Source of the DNA: Caballeronia sordidicola
GTDB taxonomy: Bacteria > Pseudomonadota > Gammaproteobacteria > Burkholderiales > Burkholderiaceae
DNA length: 64,000 nucleotides
Assembly: GCF_000729995.1 (NCBI RefSeq)
Contig: NZ_JNFG01000198.1
Coordinates: forward strand, 44,249 to 108,248
Direction of reading: 5' to 3'
The notes under the pieces are model-generated. The model had not been told where the DNA came from and did not search any database. It saw only the letters and a list, made by a program, of their open reading frames with translations. Within the stretch, counting starts at the first letter, position 1, and each line of letters opens with the position of its first letter. Position numbers and translations under genes: made by a program. Positions 34,211-43,896 of the stretch are shown piece by piece.

Positions 34211-35644
34211 ATGACCCAAACTCCCGGCCAAGAACCACCCGCTCACGAACCCCCGAAGAAACTCCGCACCCGGCGCATCGCTCCGACCATGGCGCGTTTC
34301 GTCGCGATCTCGTGGCGCGACCTCGCGATGTCGTTCGGCCCTATCCTGCTGATCAGCGCCGCTGCGATCTATCTCGCCGTGCGGCTGATCCAGCCCGCGC
34401 CGCCGAGTACGCTGACCATGTCTGCCGGAACCAAGGGCAGTTCGTTCTGGAACGACGCGCAGCAGTACAAAAGGATCCTCGCGCGCAACGGTGTTACGCT
34501 GAATGTGCTGGAGTCGCAGGGTTCGCTCGATAACCTGCAAAAGCTCGAAGATCCGAAGGTGAACGTCGATGTCGGTTTCGTGCAGGGCGGCATGTCGGCG
34601 CCCGGCGCGGCGGACAAGCACGAAAATCTGGTCTCGCTCGGCAGCGTTGCGTATGTGCCACTGGCAGTGTTTTATCGTGGACAGCTGCTGACGCGGCTTT
34701 CAGAACTGAAGGGTAAGCGGCTTGCCATCAGTACCGAAGGAAGCGGCACGCGCGCGCTCGCGCTGGCGGTGCTGAAGGCGAATGGCATCGAGCCGGGCGG
34801 AGACACCGAATTGCTGCCGCTGAGCGGCGACGCCGCGGCCAGCGCGCTGACGGACGGGAGTATCGACGCCGCGTTTCTCACCGGCGATTCCGCGCAGCCG
34901 CCGACCATGGGCAAGCTGTTTCGCACACCCGGCATCCATTTCTTCGATTTCACCCAGGCCGACGCCTACGCGCGGCGCTTTCCGTACCTGAAGGTGATCC
35001 TCCTGCCGATGGGCGCCCTCGATCTGGCGAAGAACGTGCCGCCGCATCCTATCCACCTGATTGCGCCGACAGCCGAGCTGATCGCCCGCGACGGCCTGCA
35101 TCCGGCGCTGTCCGACCTGCTGATCGAAGCCGCGAAGGAGGTGCACGGGCGCGCGAACCTGTTGCAGACGGCCAACGAATTCCCCGCGCCGCTGCAGCAC
35201 GAGTTCCACATCAGCGACGACGCCGAGCGTTACTACAAGTCGGGTAAAAGCTTCCTGTACCGGACGCTGCCGTTCTGGATCGCGAGTCTTGCCGATCGCG
35301 TGATCGTGCTGCTGGTGCCGATCATCGTGGTGCTGATTCCGGGTTTGCGGCTGGTGCCGGGACTGTACCGGTGGCGGGTGAAGTCGCGGATCTACAAGAT
35401 CTACGGCGCGCTGATCGGCATTGAACGCGAGGCCATGAGCGACCCCGAACCGGCCCAGCGCGAGGCGCTGATCGAGCGGGTGGATGGTATTGAAAATGCG
35501 GTGAACCAGATGAAAATGCCGCTCGCCTACGCCGACCAGTTCTACGTGCTGCGCGAACATATTGGCTTTGTGCGGCAGCGGCTGACCGTCGCTCAGGCCG
35601 CCGCACTCGATGCTCAGGCAGACAGCGTTCAGCACACCACGTAA
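34211..35644 (+). CDS. TAXI-family TRAP transporter solute receptor, membrane-anchored
   Basis: A 477-residue receptor protein. Unlike secreted TAXI receptors it has a membrane helix at residues about 40-60 and another hydrophobic pair at about 370-395 (RVIVLLVPIIVVLIPGLRLVPGLY), so the binding domain sits in the periplasm between two anchors and a 70-residue charged cytoplasmic tail follows. The TAXI core is recognisable: LTMSAGTKGSSFWNDAQQYKRIL, VDVGFVQGG, LKGKRLAISTEGSGTRALALAVL, and IDAAFLTGD. No TRAP membrane permease is encoded nearby, so it may work with a distant permease or act as a sensor. A DsbA-like gene follows by 70 bases. Confidence 0.85.
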   Translation: MTQTPGQEPPAHEPPKKLRTRRIAPTMARFVAISWRDLAMSFGPILLISAAAIYLAVRLIQPAPPSTLTMSAGTKGSSFWNDAQQYKRILARNGVTLNVLESQGSLDNLQKLEDPKVNVDVGFVQGGMSAPGAADKHENLVSLGSVAYVPLAVFYRGQLLTRLSELKGKRLAISTEGSGTRALALAVLKANGIEPGGDTELLPLSGDAAASALTDGSIDAAFLTGDSAQPPTMGKLFRTPGIHFFDFTQADAYARRFPYLKVILLPMGALDLAKNVPPHPIHLIAPTAELIARDGLHPALSDLLIEAAKEVHGRANLLQTANEFPAPLQHEFHISDDAERYYKSGKSFLYRTLPFWIASLADRVIVLLVPIIVVLIPGLRLVPGLYRWRVKSRIYKIYGALIGIEREAMSDPEPAQREALIERVDGIENAVNQMKMPLAYADQFYVLREHIGFVRQRLTVAQAAALDAQADSVQHTT

Positions 35645-35714
35645 TATCGAAAGAAGCAACAACGGTAGCCGGTTTGACGGCTGCCGCGACGAGCAACGCA
35701 CCAGGGAGATTCAT

Positions 35715-36365
35715 ATGAGCGCCTCGCCTTCCATCGATCCGCGCCAGCCGTACTTTTTTTTCGATTTCAACTCTCCCTTTTCGTATCTGCTGCTCGAACA
35801 GCACGAAAAGTGGCCGAACATGCCGTTCGAGATCCTGCCCATCGACTATTTGAAGCTCCTCAAGCATTGGGGCCAGCCGATGCCGGGGAACATTCCGCCA
35901 AAGCGAGTGTTCATGTATCGATACGCGCTCTTTCGCGCCGAACAGCTCGGTATTCCGTTCAAAATGCCGCCGTCGCATCCCTTCAATTCCAGCAAGGCGC
36001 TGCGCCTCGCCGTGGCGGCGGGCGGGGAAATCGGCTGTATCCGCGAGATTTTCCGGTTCATCTGGAAGGAAGGCCGTGATCCGTCGACCGAGCAAGGATT
36101 CGATGATCTGTGCCGCCACGTGGGCCTGCCCGACGGCGCAAAGATGATCGAGCTGGAGGACGTTGAGGCGAAGTTGTTGGCCAATGTCGCGCGCGCGGTG
36201 GAACTCGGCGTGTTCGGCGTGCCGACGTTCGTGGTGAACCAGCAATTGTTCTGGGGCGAGGACACGCTGCCGATGGTGCTCTACGTCGCCCGTTCGCCGA
36301 ACTGGCTCGAAGGCGCGGAAGTGCAGCGAATCAGCAATTTGCCGCGGACCGCGCCGGCCGTGTGA
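35715..36365 (+). CDS. 2-hydroxychromene-2-carboxylate isomerase-like (kappa-GST/DsbA fold) protein
   Basis: A 216-residue protein of the DsbA-like HCCA isomerase family, glutathione-dependent enzymes that isomerise aromatic ring-cleavage products. Visible features are the N-terminal YFFFDFNSPFSYLLLEQ (the family's DF.SP.SY motif with the active Ser region), the MPPSHPFNSSKALRLA segment and the C-terminal GVFGVPTFVV..QLFWGED, which contains the cis-Pro loop. Start at 35715 with GGGAG upstream. It probably forms a transcript with the TAXI gene before it. Substrate is not known; no other aromatic degradation gene is adjacent. Confidence 0.88.
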   Translation: MSASPSIDPRQPYFFFDFNSPFSYLLLEQHEKWPNMPFEILPIDYLKLLKHWGQPMPGNIPPKRVFMYRYALFRAEQLGIPFKMPPSHPFNSSKALRLAVAAGGEIGCIREIFRFIWKEGRDPSTEQGFDDLCRHVGLPDGAKMIELEDVEAKLLANVARAVELGVFGVPTFVVNQQLFWGEDTLPMVLYVARSPNWLEGAEVQRISNLPRTAPAV

Positions 36366-36595
36366 AGCGGCGCGTAGCGAGAATCGGCAGAGAATCGGCA
36401 GGTTCGGCCCGCGCCGGTTGGCGGGCGAGCCGTATCCCGTGCATAGCGCGCACGCTATGGCGTGAGGGTTCGGCCGGGCTTAACGTAGTGCAATTTCGAT
36501 CGGGCGTGCGCAACGCCTGATCGTCCCGCCACGAATTGATGTGCATCACGCTGCGCATCATCCAGCCCCAAGGGTCCGCCCGAAGACCGCGCTCC

Positions 36596-37573
36596 ATGAC
36601 CGATCCCACCGATCCTGCCGATTACGCCAGCTCCGCCGCCGATTCCCTCGACATCTGGCTGATCCGCGTGCTGCAAACGCTGCTGACCGAGCGCAGCGTC
36701 ACCCAGGCCGCGCTGCAACTGGGGCAAACGCAACCCGCCATCAGCACGGCGCTGCGGCGGCTGCGCGAACTGCTGCACGATCCCATTCTCGTGCGCGGCA
36801 AGCAGGGCATGGTGCCGACCGAGTACGGCGCGTCGCTGCTGCCGGCCGTGCAGCGCACGCTGCGTGAGGTCGAGTTTGTCGCCACACCGCATGGCGCCTT
36901 CGATCCCATCACGTCACGGCGCACGTTCCGGGTCGCAGCGCCTGATTACCTGAACGACTTTTTCATGCCGACGCTGATTCGCGCTTTCCGCGTGGCGGCG
37001 CCGAATGCACGGCTGGAGATTGAGTCGCTGACGCCGACGCTCGATCACGAACGCGCACTCGATGAAGGCGATCTCGATCTGGTTATTGGTAACTGGGAGA
37101 ATCCCGAGCCGCGTTTTACGCGCCGCGATCTCTTCACCGACAGCTTCGTGTGTCTCATGCGCCGCGGCCATCCGCTCGCACGCGAACCGCTGACAACGGC
37201 GCGCTATGCGCACGCCGCGCATCTCGCGCCCACCACGTATAGCGGCGCGAAGCGTCATCCCATCGATATAGGCCTGGCGGGCGCAGGCATCCGGCGACGC
37301 ATTGTCACGACCATTCCGTACTTCGGTCTCGTGCCGCAAGTGCTGCTGCAATCCGACCTGATCTTCACCGCCACGCGCCGCTTCGCGCTGCATTACGCCG
37401 CGCTGTTGCCGCTCGTGGTCATGGAGTCACCGATCGAGTTTCCGCCGATCGAAAGTTACCTGATGTCTTTGCCCGAGGTCACCAGGCCCACCGACCTGGC
37501 CTGGTTGCAGGCGCTGATGGCCGATGTCTCCCTGGAGTTGACCGGGCAGCCCGCGCGCGAAGAAAGCCGGTAA
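36596..37573 (+). CDS. LysR-family transcriptional regulator
   Basis: A 325-residue regulator. The winged helix-turn-helix lies at residues about 15-75 (RSVTQAALQLGQTQPAISTALRRLRELLHDPILVR), followed by the LysR substrate-binding domain (RTFRVAAPDYLNDFFMP..., LVIGNW, ARRPLAREPL-like hinge). The start is uncertain: ATG at 36596 gives a usual LysR N-terminus, while ATG at 36536 adds 20 residues; neither has a strong ribosome binding site. It precedes an MFS transporter on the same strand and may control it or the TAXI/HCCA pair. Confidence 0.88.
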   Translation: MTDPTDPADYASSAADSLDIWLIRVLQTLLTERSVTQAALQLGQTQPAISTALRRLRELLHDPILVRGKQGMVPTEYGASLLPAVQRTLREVEFVATPHGAFDPITSRRTFRVAAPDYLNDFFMPTLIRAFRVAAPNARLEIESLTPTLDHERALDEGDLDLVIGNWENPEPRFTRRDLFTDSFVCLMRRGHPLAREPLTTARYAHAAHLAPTTYSGAKRHPIDIGLAGAGIRRRIVTTIPYFGLVPQVLLQSDLIFTATRRFALHYAALLPLVVMESPIEFPPIESYLMSLPEVTRPTDLAWLQALMADVSLELTGQPAREESR

Positions 37574-37777
37574 AAGTTTCCCGCTTCATTGCCTGATGCT
37601 GGCCGGTCGCGGGCCAAACGCAAATTCTCTGCTGCAGCGCAAAATTCCGCAAACCCCTCCCCGACAAGCCTTTTCGCCATTCTGCGGGTCCTGAAAACGC
37701 GTCCGGCGGGCCACGTGTGCGCTCAACCTATGGGAGAATCACGCTTCTTCCGCGATATCAACCCCGCACTTACCCCA

Positions 37778-38992
37778 ATGTCCACCGAAGCCCCGCTGTC
37801 CCGACGCGCCGATCTAGCCATTACCGGGCGGATCGTCTCGGTCGTCACGTTCACGTTCATTTGTTACCTGACCATCGGTGTCCCGCTCGCGGTGCTGCCA
37901 GGTTTCGTGCATACGGATCTCGGCTACGGATCGGTGATGGCAGGCGTGGCGATCAGCGTCCAGTACTTCGCAACGCTCGCCTCGCGGCCGCTCGCCGGGC
38001 GCACGGCGGACACCATCGGGCCGAAGCAGACCGTGCTGTACGGGCTGACCGCCTGCGCGATCAGCGGCGTGCTGCTGCTCAGCGCGGCGCTCGCGTCGCA
38101 GTGGCATTCGGTGAGCCTGGGGCTGCTGATCGTCGGCCGTCTTGTGCTCGGTTTTGGCGAAAGCTGGGTCGGAACCGGTGCGATCACGTGGGGTATCGGG
38201 CGGGTTGGAGCCGCCGGCAGCGGACGCGTGATTTCGTGGAACGGCATTGCCACGTATGGCGCGCTGGCTATCGGCGCTCCGCTCGGCGTGGCGATGGAAC
38301 GCTCGCTCGGATTCGCGTCGCTGGGCGTGCTCGTGATTGCGCTCGGCGGTCTTGGCTACTGGCTCGCCACGCGCATGGCGGCTGTACCGATCGTGCATGG
38401 CGAACGCATGTCGTATCGCAGTGTGTTCTTTCGCGTGCTGCCGCACGGCATGGGCCTCGCGCTGGGCTCGGCGGGATTTGGATCGATCGCCACGTTCATC
38501 ACGCTCTTTTATGCTGCGCACAACTGGCCTGATGCAGCGCTTTCGTTGACCGTGTTCGGCACGATGTTCGTCGGCTCGCGGCTCTTGTTCGCCAACACCA
38601 TCAAGGTCTTCGGCGGCTTCCGCGTGGCCATCGTGTCGTTTGGGTTCGAATGCGTTGGTTTGCTGATGCTCTGGCTTGCCGCCGATCCCGCCTTCGCACT
38701 CGCGGGCGCCGCGCTGACCGGGTTTGGCTTCGCGCTGATCTTTCCGGCGCTTGGCGTGGAAGCGGTCGGGCTTGTTCCGCCGGCCAGCCGGGGCGCGGCG
38801 TTGTCGGCGTATTCGGTGTTTTTGGATTTGTCGCTGGGCGTGACGGGGCCGCTGGCCGGGTATGTCGCGGGGGAGTTTGGGTTCAGCTCGGTGTATCTGT
38901 TTGCCGCGGTTGCGTCGGCGGCGGGCGTGGCGCTCACCGTCGCGCTTTATATGCGCACAGGGCGCGGGGTGGGTGGCGCGGCTACCGCCTGA
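37778..38992 (+). CDS. MFS transporter (YhhS-like)
   Basis: A 404-residue inner-membrane exporter or importer with twelve predicted helices. The N-terminal half has FTFICYLTIGVPLAVLPGFVH, the loop motif RPLAGRTADTIGPKQTV (motif A) and FGESWVGTGAITWGIGRVG. The closest pattern I recognise is the YhhS/arabinose-efflux group. A start at 37730 would add 16 residues; 37778 is preferred because it gives the usual short head before helix 1. Followed by a strong terminator. Confidence 0.88.
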   Translation: MSTEAPLSRRADLAITGRIVSVVTFTFICYLTIGVPLAVLPGFVHTDLGYGSVMAGVAISVQYFATLASRPLAGRTADTIGPKQTVLYGLTACAISGVLLLSAALASQWHSVSLGLLIVGRLVLGFGESWVGTGAITWGIGRVGAAGSGRVISWNGIATYGALAIGAPLGVAMERSLGFASLGVLVIALGGLGYWLATRMAAVPIVHGERMSYRSVFFRVLPHGMGLALGSAGFGSIATFITLFYAAHNWPDAALSLTVFGTMFVGSRLLFANTIKVFGGFRVAIVSFGFECVGLLMLWLAADPAFALAGAALTGFGFALIFPALGVEAVGLVPPASRGAALSAYSVFLDLSLGVTGPLAGYVAGEFGFSSVYLFAAVASAAGVALTVALYMRTGRGVGGAATA

Positions 38993-39013
38993 AAGTTTTG
39001 CCTACGTCGATGA

Positions 39014-39039
39014 AAAACGTCCGCTTCGGCGGACGTTTT
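39014..39039 (+). terminator. Rho-independent terminator after the MFS gene
   Basis: AAAACGTCCGC-TTCG-GCGGACGTTTT, an 11-bp stem with a stable TTCG loop and flanking A and T runs, 22 bases after the stop codon. It may also act on the opposite strand. Confidence 0.9.
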
Positions 39040-39155
39040 GTTTGGCGTACGCAAAATGCAAAAAGGACCGAAGGCATCGGTCAACCGTCCCCATGCCATA
39101 ATTTCCGCGAGCTATCCCGCGATAGCAATCGTCCTGTCTCACGAGTCCTTCAGCC

Positions 39156-39737
39156 ATGTCCAACCTCCTTTCCCGCCATTTGCTCAGCATGGCCTATAAC
39201 AACGCCTGGTCGAACCATCGTATGTTGAAGGCTTGCGCCTGGCTGACCCAGGCGGATTTCGTCGCGCATCGAACGAGCTTCTTTCCGTCGATCAAGGCAA
39301 CGCTCAACCACAATCTGACCGTCGACTGGTTTTACATCGATGCGCTCGAACGCGAGCAACGCAACGAGCCGCCTCATCCGCAGATCATGTCTTTCTTCGA
39401 TCCGGAAGAACCCTTCGATACCTGCGCCGACCTGCAGCGCGAGCAACGGCTAGCGGACCGGCGGCTCATCGACTACTGCGCTCACCTCACCGATAACACC
39501 CTCGAGCGTCAGGTCACCCTCCTCCGCCCGCGCGCAAAACAGCAGGAAACCCGCACGCGGCTGCTGGCACACCTGTTCGAGCACCAGATCCATCATCGTG
39601 GGCAAGTGCATGCGATGCTCGCCGGCACATCGGTCGCGCCGCCGCAACTCGACGAGTTTTTCTGCGATATCGACGCCGAAATGCGCGCCGCCGACCTCGC
39701 CGAAATGGGCCTGAGCGAAGCGGTTGTCTGGGGATAA
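39156..39737 (+). CDS. DinB-family protein (DUF664-like four-helix bundle)
   Basis: A 193-residue protein with the DinB fold, a four-helix metalloprotein family that includes thiol-transferases. The presumed metal ligands are the His in NHNLTVDWF (helix 2 start) and the HQIHHRGQ motif in helix 4, both conserved in the family. The opening LLSMAYNNAWSNHRML matches the usual YN.WAN..L. It has its own short transcription unit between the MFS terminator and the GntR gene. Confidence 0.87.
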   Translation: MSNLLSRHLLSMAYNNAWSNHRMLKACAWLTQADFVAHRTSFFPSIKATLNHNLTVDWFYIDALEREQRNEPPHPQIMSFFDPEEPFDTCADLQREQRLADRRLIDYCAHLTDNTLERQVTLLRPRAKQQETRTRLLAHLFEHQIHHRGQVHAMLAGTSVAPPQLDEFFCDIDAEMRAADLAEMGLSEAVVWG

Positions 39738-39843
39738 ACGAAGGGCTCACCCGCCTCTCCCCTCGCGTGCCGCTTCTCATTCACTCCCCGTCGCCGCGCT
39801 GCTTGTCTTAGAATCTGCCCTTGGTCCCCACTTCCTGCTTTCT

Positions 39844-40590
39844 ATGAACACGACATCGGAGGACCGCTGGCGCGACTTGCGCCCGGACCCGGACAGTGAC
39901 ACCCCGCTTTATCTCCAGCTCGCCCGCAAGCTCGGCAACGCGATCCACGACAACCGCTGGAACGCGGGCGAAGCGCTGCCCTCGGAGCGCGTGTTGTCGG
40001 AGGCGCTCGGGGTATCGCGGATTACATCGCGTAAAGCGATCGCGTTGCTCGTCGAACAAGGGCTGATCCGGCGCACGCAAGGCGCCGGATCGTTCATCAC
40101 GCCGCGCTATGAAGATCCGCTGTCACGGCTGTCGAGCTTCAGCGAAATGCTGCGTCGACGCGGATTTACCCCCGGTTCGAAGTGGCTCTCACGCGTGATC
40201 GAGCCCGCGAATCGCGATGAAGTGATCCAGCTCGGGTTATCGCCGGCGGCTGCCGTGACACGCTTGCGCCGCCTGCGTACGGCCGACGGCATTGTGATGG
40301 CCGTGGAGAACTCCACCTTTCCGGCGGCGCTGATTCCCGACCCGCTCGCCGTTGGCGATTCGCTTTATAGCTTTCTGGAGCAACGCAATCTGTCGATTGT
40401 GCGAGCCCTGCAGCATTTCCGCGCGGTGAATGCGACCGATGAGATTGCCGCACAAATGGGCATTGCGCCGCACGACGCGCTGCTGCTCATCACACGCGTG
40501 GGTTATACGGCCGACCAGCGCCCGATCGAGCTCACGGATACCTACTGCCGCAACGATTACTACGACTTCGTCGCGGAACTGCGGAAGTAG
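39844..40590 (+). CDS. GntR/HutC-family transcriptional regulator
   Basis: A 248-residue regulator with an N-terminal GntR winged helix (PLYLQLARKLGNAIHDNRWNAGEALPSERVLSEALGVSRITSRKA, in part) and a C-terminal UTRA effector domain (SRLSSFSEMLRRRG... and the ending PIELTDTYCRNDYYDFVAELRK typical of NagR/DasR-type proteins). Effectors of this group are often phosphosugars. The start at 39844 is chosen because it gives the standard length; upstream bases in frame have no similarity. It is convergent with the CoA-transferase gene with only 10 bases between stops. Confidence 0.9.
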   Translation: MNTTSEDRWRDLRPDPDSDTPLYLQLARKLGNAIHDNRWNAGEALPSERVLSEALGVSRITSRKAIALLVEQGLIRRTQGAGSFITPRYEDPLSRLSSFSEMLRRRGFTPGSKWLSRVIEPANRDEVIQLGLSPAAAVTRLRRLRTADGIVMAVENSTFPAALIPDPLAVGDSLYSFLEQRNLSIVRALQHFRAVNATDEIAAQMGIAPHDALLLITRVGYTADQRPIELTDTYCRNDYYDFVAELRK

Positions 40591-40600
40591 TCGCGGATAG

Positions 40601-41983
40601 TCACCACCATTGCGGCTGATGGGTGCCAATAGGCACCGGCGGCGAGCCCCAGTACGGCGGCGTCAGCGACATGCGCTCAGGCGGCTGCGTGCACGTGAGC
40701 GTTCCAAACGGCGAAGCGATGGTTTGCAGCATGTCGCGGACATCGTCGAGTTGGGGATCGGGCACGTTCTGGCCATCGTCGATCAGTCCCATCGATTGCA
40801 GCCAGCGCCCGGTCCGCGCCAGCGCCACGCGCACATGCCAGCTTCCGCCTTCGGTGGCGCGTCGTTGCAACGCGATCATCGCGCCGAATGCCGCTAGATA
40901 ACCCGTCGCGTGATCGAGTGCCTGGCAGGGCAAGTGGCGAGGTTGCGTCTGACCCGCCGCTTGCGCTTCGGTCCACGCGATGCCGCTCGCCGATTGCACC
41001 AGGCTGTCGAAACCGCGCCGTTGCGACCAGGGTCCTTTGTGCCCATACGCCGATATCGTCACATACACGATTCCCGGTCGCAGTCGCGCGGCTTCTTCGG
41101 GTCCAAATCCGTGTGCGGCCAGTGCGCCGGGGCGATAACCTTGCAGAAATATATCGGCATCTTTCAATAACGCACGCAGCGATTCGCGGCCGCTTTCATC
41201 GCGAAGATCGAGCGTCGCCGAGCGTTTGCCGCGACCGTTGTCGATCACCAGCGGTGGAATATTCGGCAGATGCGGACCGTTGATGAGCAGGACATCGGCA
41301 CCGTGCTCGGCGAGCGTGCGCCCCGCCACCGGACCCGCGATGATGCGGCTCAGATCCAACACGCGGACGTCGGACAAAGGCCGTTGCGGCTCGCCTTGGC
41401 CTATTGCTTCCGGCGGCGCATCGTCGAGCTTGATGATCTCCAGCAGCGGTATTTCGCCAATCGCCTGAGCCTGTGGCAAGCGCGCCCATTCCTCGGGCGT
41501 GCGGATCAGCGCGGCGCACAGGCCGGCATCGGCGAGCGCATCGTCCAGGCTTGCACTTTCCCAATTGCGGATCGCCTGCGTGACCCCGGCATGATCGTTG
41601 GTACATCCCAGCAACTTGATCACCCCGTCCCGATGATGCTTGAAGTTCGTATGAAGCTGGATCCAGCGGCCGTCACGCGTCTCGTAGAAGCCCATCAGCG
41701 GATCGCGAAGCTCGGGCGGGTTGTCAGCGCCGATGCGCAAATAGCGCTCGCTGCGGAACGCGATTGCGGCGCGGCGGGTGTAGATGTGCACGTCTTGCTG
41801 CCGCCCCGTGCGATGCCTGAAACATTGCGCCGCCGCTAACGCCGACGCGCCCACGCTCGCCGCCGCCAACGCACTGACCCGATACACCGACGGCAGTAGC
41901 CGTTCGTCGCCCCTGACCGTGAGATGCTCAAGCGCCTCAGGGTCTCCCTGCGCCAGACGCCAGAGTTCTTCGACAGCTTTCAT
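40601..41983 (-). CDS. Class III CoA-transferase (CaiB/BaiF family) with rearranged halves
   Basis: A 460-residue protein. Class III CoA-transferases normally start with the sequence like L..V.VLDL.R..AGP; here LSDVRVLDLSRIIAGPVAGRTLAEHGADVLLI appears only around residue 215. The first 210 residues instead resemble the C-terminal half of the family (DGRWIQLHTNFKHHRDGVIKLL, the small domain). The probable catalytic Asp is in QALDHATGY at about residue 357. The start at 41983 has AAGGAG seven bases upstream; the ATG two codons earlier is too close to it. The substrate is unknown. It is divergent from an efflux pump gene. Confidence 0.85.
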   Translation of the reverse strand: MKAVEELWRLAQGDPEALEHLTVRGDERLLPSVYRVSALAAASVGASALAAAQCFRHRTGRQQDVHIYTRRAAIAFRSERYLRIGADNPPELRDPLMGFYETRDGRWIQLHTNFKHHRDGVIKLLGCTNDHAGVTQAIRNWESASLDDALADAGLCAALIRTPEEWARLPQAQAIGEIPLLEIIKLDDAPPEAIGQGEPQRPLSDVRVLDLSRIIAGPVAGRTLAEHGADVLLINGPHLPNIPPLVIDNGRGKRSATLDLRDESGRESLRALLKDADIFLQGYRPGALAAHGFGPEEAARLRPGIVYVTISAYGHKGPWSQRRGFDSLVQSASGIAWTEAQAAGQTQPRHLPCQALDHATGYLAAFGAMIALQRRATEGGSWHVRVALARTGRWLQSMGLIDDGQNVPDPQLDDVRDMLQTIASPFGTLTCTQPPERMSLTPPYWGSPPVPIGTHQPQWW

Positions 41984-42155
41984 CGCCATGCTCCTTGTAC
42001 GCCACCACGGGTTCACCCTCGATTGCTATGGACCGCCAGCGCTCCAATCAGTTTCAGGAACGTTTCAATCGGCCCGCCGATTGCTGCAAACATCCGCACG
42101 CAATCGTTACTCACATCCACGTAAAATCACGGCACTCCCTCCGCCTGCTCCTTTC

Positions 42156-43604
42156 ATGCCCGACACAATCCGCTCGACCGTTGCCCCCACACCCTCGCCC
42201 CAATCGCTCACCATCATGTTGTGGCTGGTCGCCACGGGGTTCTTCATGCAGACCCTCGACTCGACCATCGTCAATACTGCCCTGCCGGCCATGGCGAAAA
42301 GCCTCGGTGAAGCGCCCCTTCGCATGCAAGGCGTGGTCATTGCGTATTCGTTGACCATGGCGACGGTCATCCCGTTTTCCGGCTGGCTCGCCGACAAGCT
42401 CGGCACACGTCACGTCTTTTTCAGCGCGATCCTGATCTTCACCATCGGCTCATTGCTTTGCGCGAATGCTCATTCGCTCATGCAACTCGTTGTTTATCGC
42501 GTGGTGCAAGGGGTGGGAGGGGCGATGCTGCTGCCTGTCGGACGCCTCGCGTTGCTACGCGTGGTGCCGGCCGAACGTTATCTCAGCGCCATGTCATTTG
42601 TTGCAATTCCGGGATTGATCGGGCCGCTTATCGGGCCGACGCTCGGCGGCTGGATCGTACAGATTGCGTCGTGGCACTGGATCTTTTTGATCAACGTGCC
42701 GGTGGGCGTGATCGGTTGTATTGCCACGCGGCTCTTCATGACCGATAGCCGCAACCCGTCCACCGCGCCCTTCGATCTCGCCGGTTATCTGATGCTCGCG
42801 GTCGGCATGGTCGCGCTGACGATCTCACTCGATGGCCTCGCCGATCTCGGCCTTCAACACGCCATCGTGCTCGTGTTGCTCGTCCTGAGCATGGCATGTT
42901 TTGTCGCGTACGGACTGCACGCCGTGCGGGTTGCGCAGCCGATCTTCTCGCTCGATCTCTTCAAGATCCACACGTTCAGCGTCGGCTTGCTCGGCAACCT
43001 GTTCGCGCGCATAGGCAGCGGCGCGATGCCGTATCTGCTGCCGCTGCTGCTGCAGATCAGTCTCGGTTATTCGCCTTTTGAAGCCGGTCTCATGATGCTG
43101 CCCGTGGCCGCCGCGGGAATGGCGTCGAAGCGGATTGTGACGAGCCTGATCATGAAGCGAGGGTATCGCCAGGTGCTGATGGTCAACACGGTGCTGGTCG
43201 GGCTCACGATGGCCAGTTTCTCGCTCACCAGCGCCGATCAGCCGCTTTGGCTGCGGCTTGTGCAACTGGCGTTCTTCGGCGGCGTCAACTCCATCCAGTT
43301 CACCGCGATGAACACGCTCACGCTGAAAGACCTCGGAACCGGTGGCGCCAGCAGCGGCAACAGTTTGTTCTCGCTCGTGCAGATGCTGTCGATGAGTCTC
43401 GGCGTCACCATCGCCGGTGCGGTGCTCGCGACCTTCACCGGTATCCTGCCGAAGGTAACCGAGACGAATTCGCTGCCTGCCTTTCACGCGACGTTCCTCT
43501 GTGTCGGCGTTATTACGGCTGCGTCAGCGTGGATCTTTGCGCAGCTCGGGCCGGAGATTCGCGCTGTGAATACGAAGAAAACCGATCCGTCGGAAGCGCA
43601 CTAA
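42156..43604 (+). CDS. DHA2-type MFS multidrug efflux transporter (MdtD/HsrA-like)
   Basis: A 482-residue pump with about fourteen helices. The first helix FFMQTLDSTIVNTALPAMAKSL is the typical DHA2 opening, followed by motif A (GWLADKLGTRHVFF), motif B (YRVVQGVGGAMLLPVGRLAL) and motif C (GLIGPLIGPTLGGWIV). It exports drugs or small molecules with protons. It is divergent from the CoA-transferase gene, with a 170-base region between them. It is too far from the NRPS cluster to assign as its exporter. Confidence 0.9.
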   Translation: MPDTIRSTVAPTPSPQSLTIMLWLVATGFFMQTLDSTIVNTALPAMAKSLGEAPLRMQGVVIAYSLTMATVIPFSGWLADKLGTRHVFFSAILIFTIGSLLCANAHSLMQLVVYRVVQGVGGAMLLPVGRLALLRVVPAERYLSAMSFVAIPGLIGPLIGPTLGGWIVQIASWHWIFLINVPVGVIGCIATRLFMTDSRNPSTAPFDLAGYLMLAVGMVALTISLDGLADLGLQHAIVLVLLVLSMACFVAYGLHAVRVAQPIFSLDLFKIHTFSVGLLGNLFARIGSGAMPYLLPLLLQISLGYSPFEAGLMMLPVAAAGMASKRIVTSLIMKRGYRQVLMVNTVLVGLTMASFSLTSADQPLWLRLVQLAFFGGVNSIQFTAMNTLTLKDLGTGGASSGNSLFSLVQMLSMSLGVTIAGAVLATFTGILPKVTETNSLPAFHATFLCVGVITAASAWIFAQLGPEIRAVNTKKTDPSEAH

Positions 43605-43896
43605 GGCGCTGGTTTTCGCCCGCGCCTCGGTGGGCGAATTCGATCAACGCGCCATCGCGCATCATCTCCCCGTGCGCACCGCACTACAAAAGTGCATGAG
43701 GCCTCGCCGTCTCGCTACGACGCAAACCGCGGTCGCCGCCCGGCCCCGGCCAGGCCCGGTTTCGGCGGGAATATCTCAATTGTCCGGCAAATGCGCATAT
43801 TTCTTGCTCTTCAGGGAACGGCCCTATCCTGTAAACTAGTTCTTCCCCGATGTTTACTCCCACTCGAGCCGCGTTCGAACGCCTGCCAAAACCACC

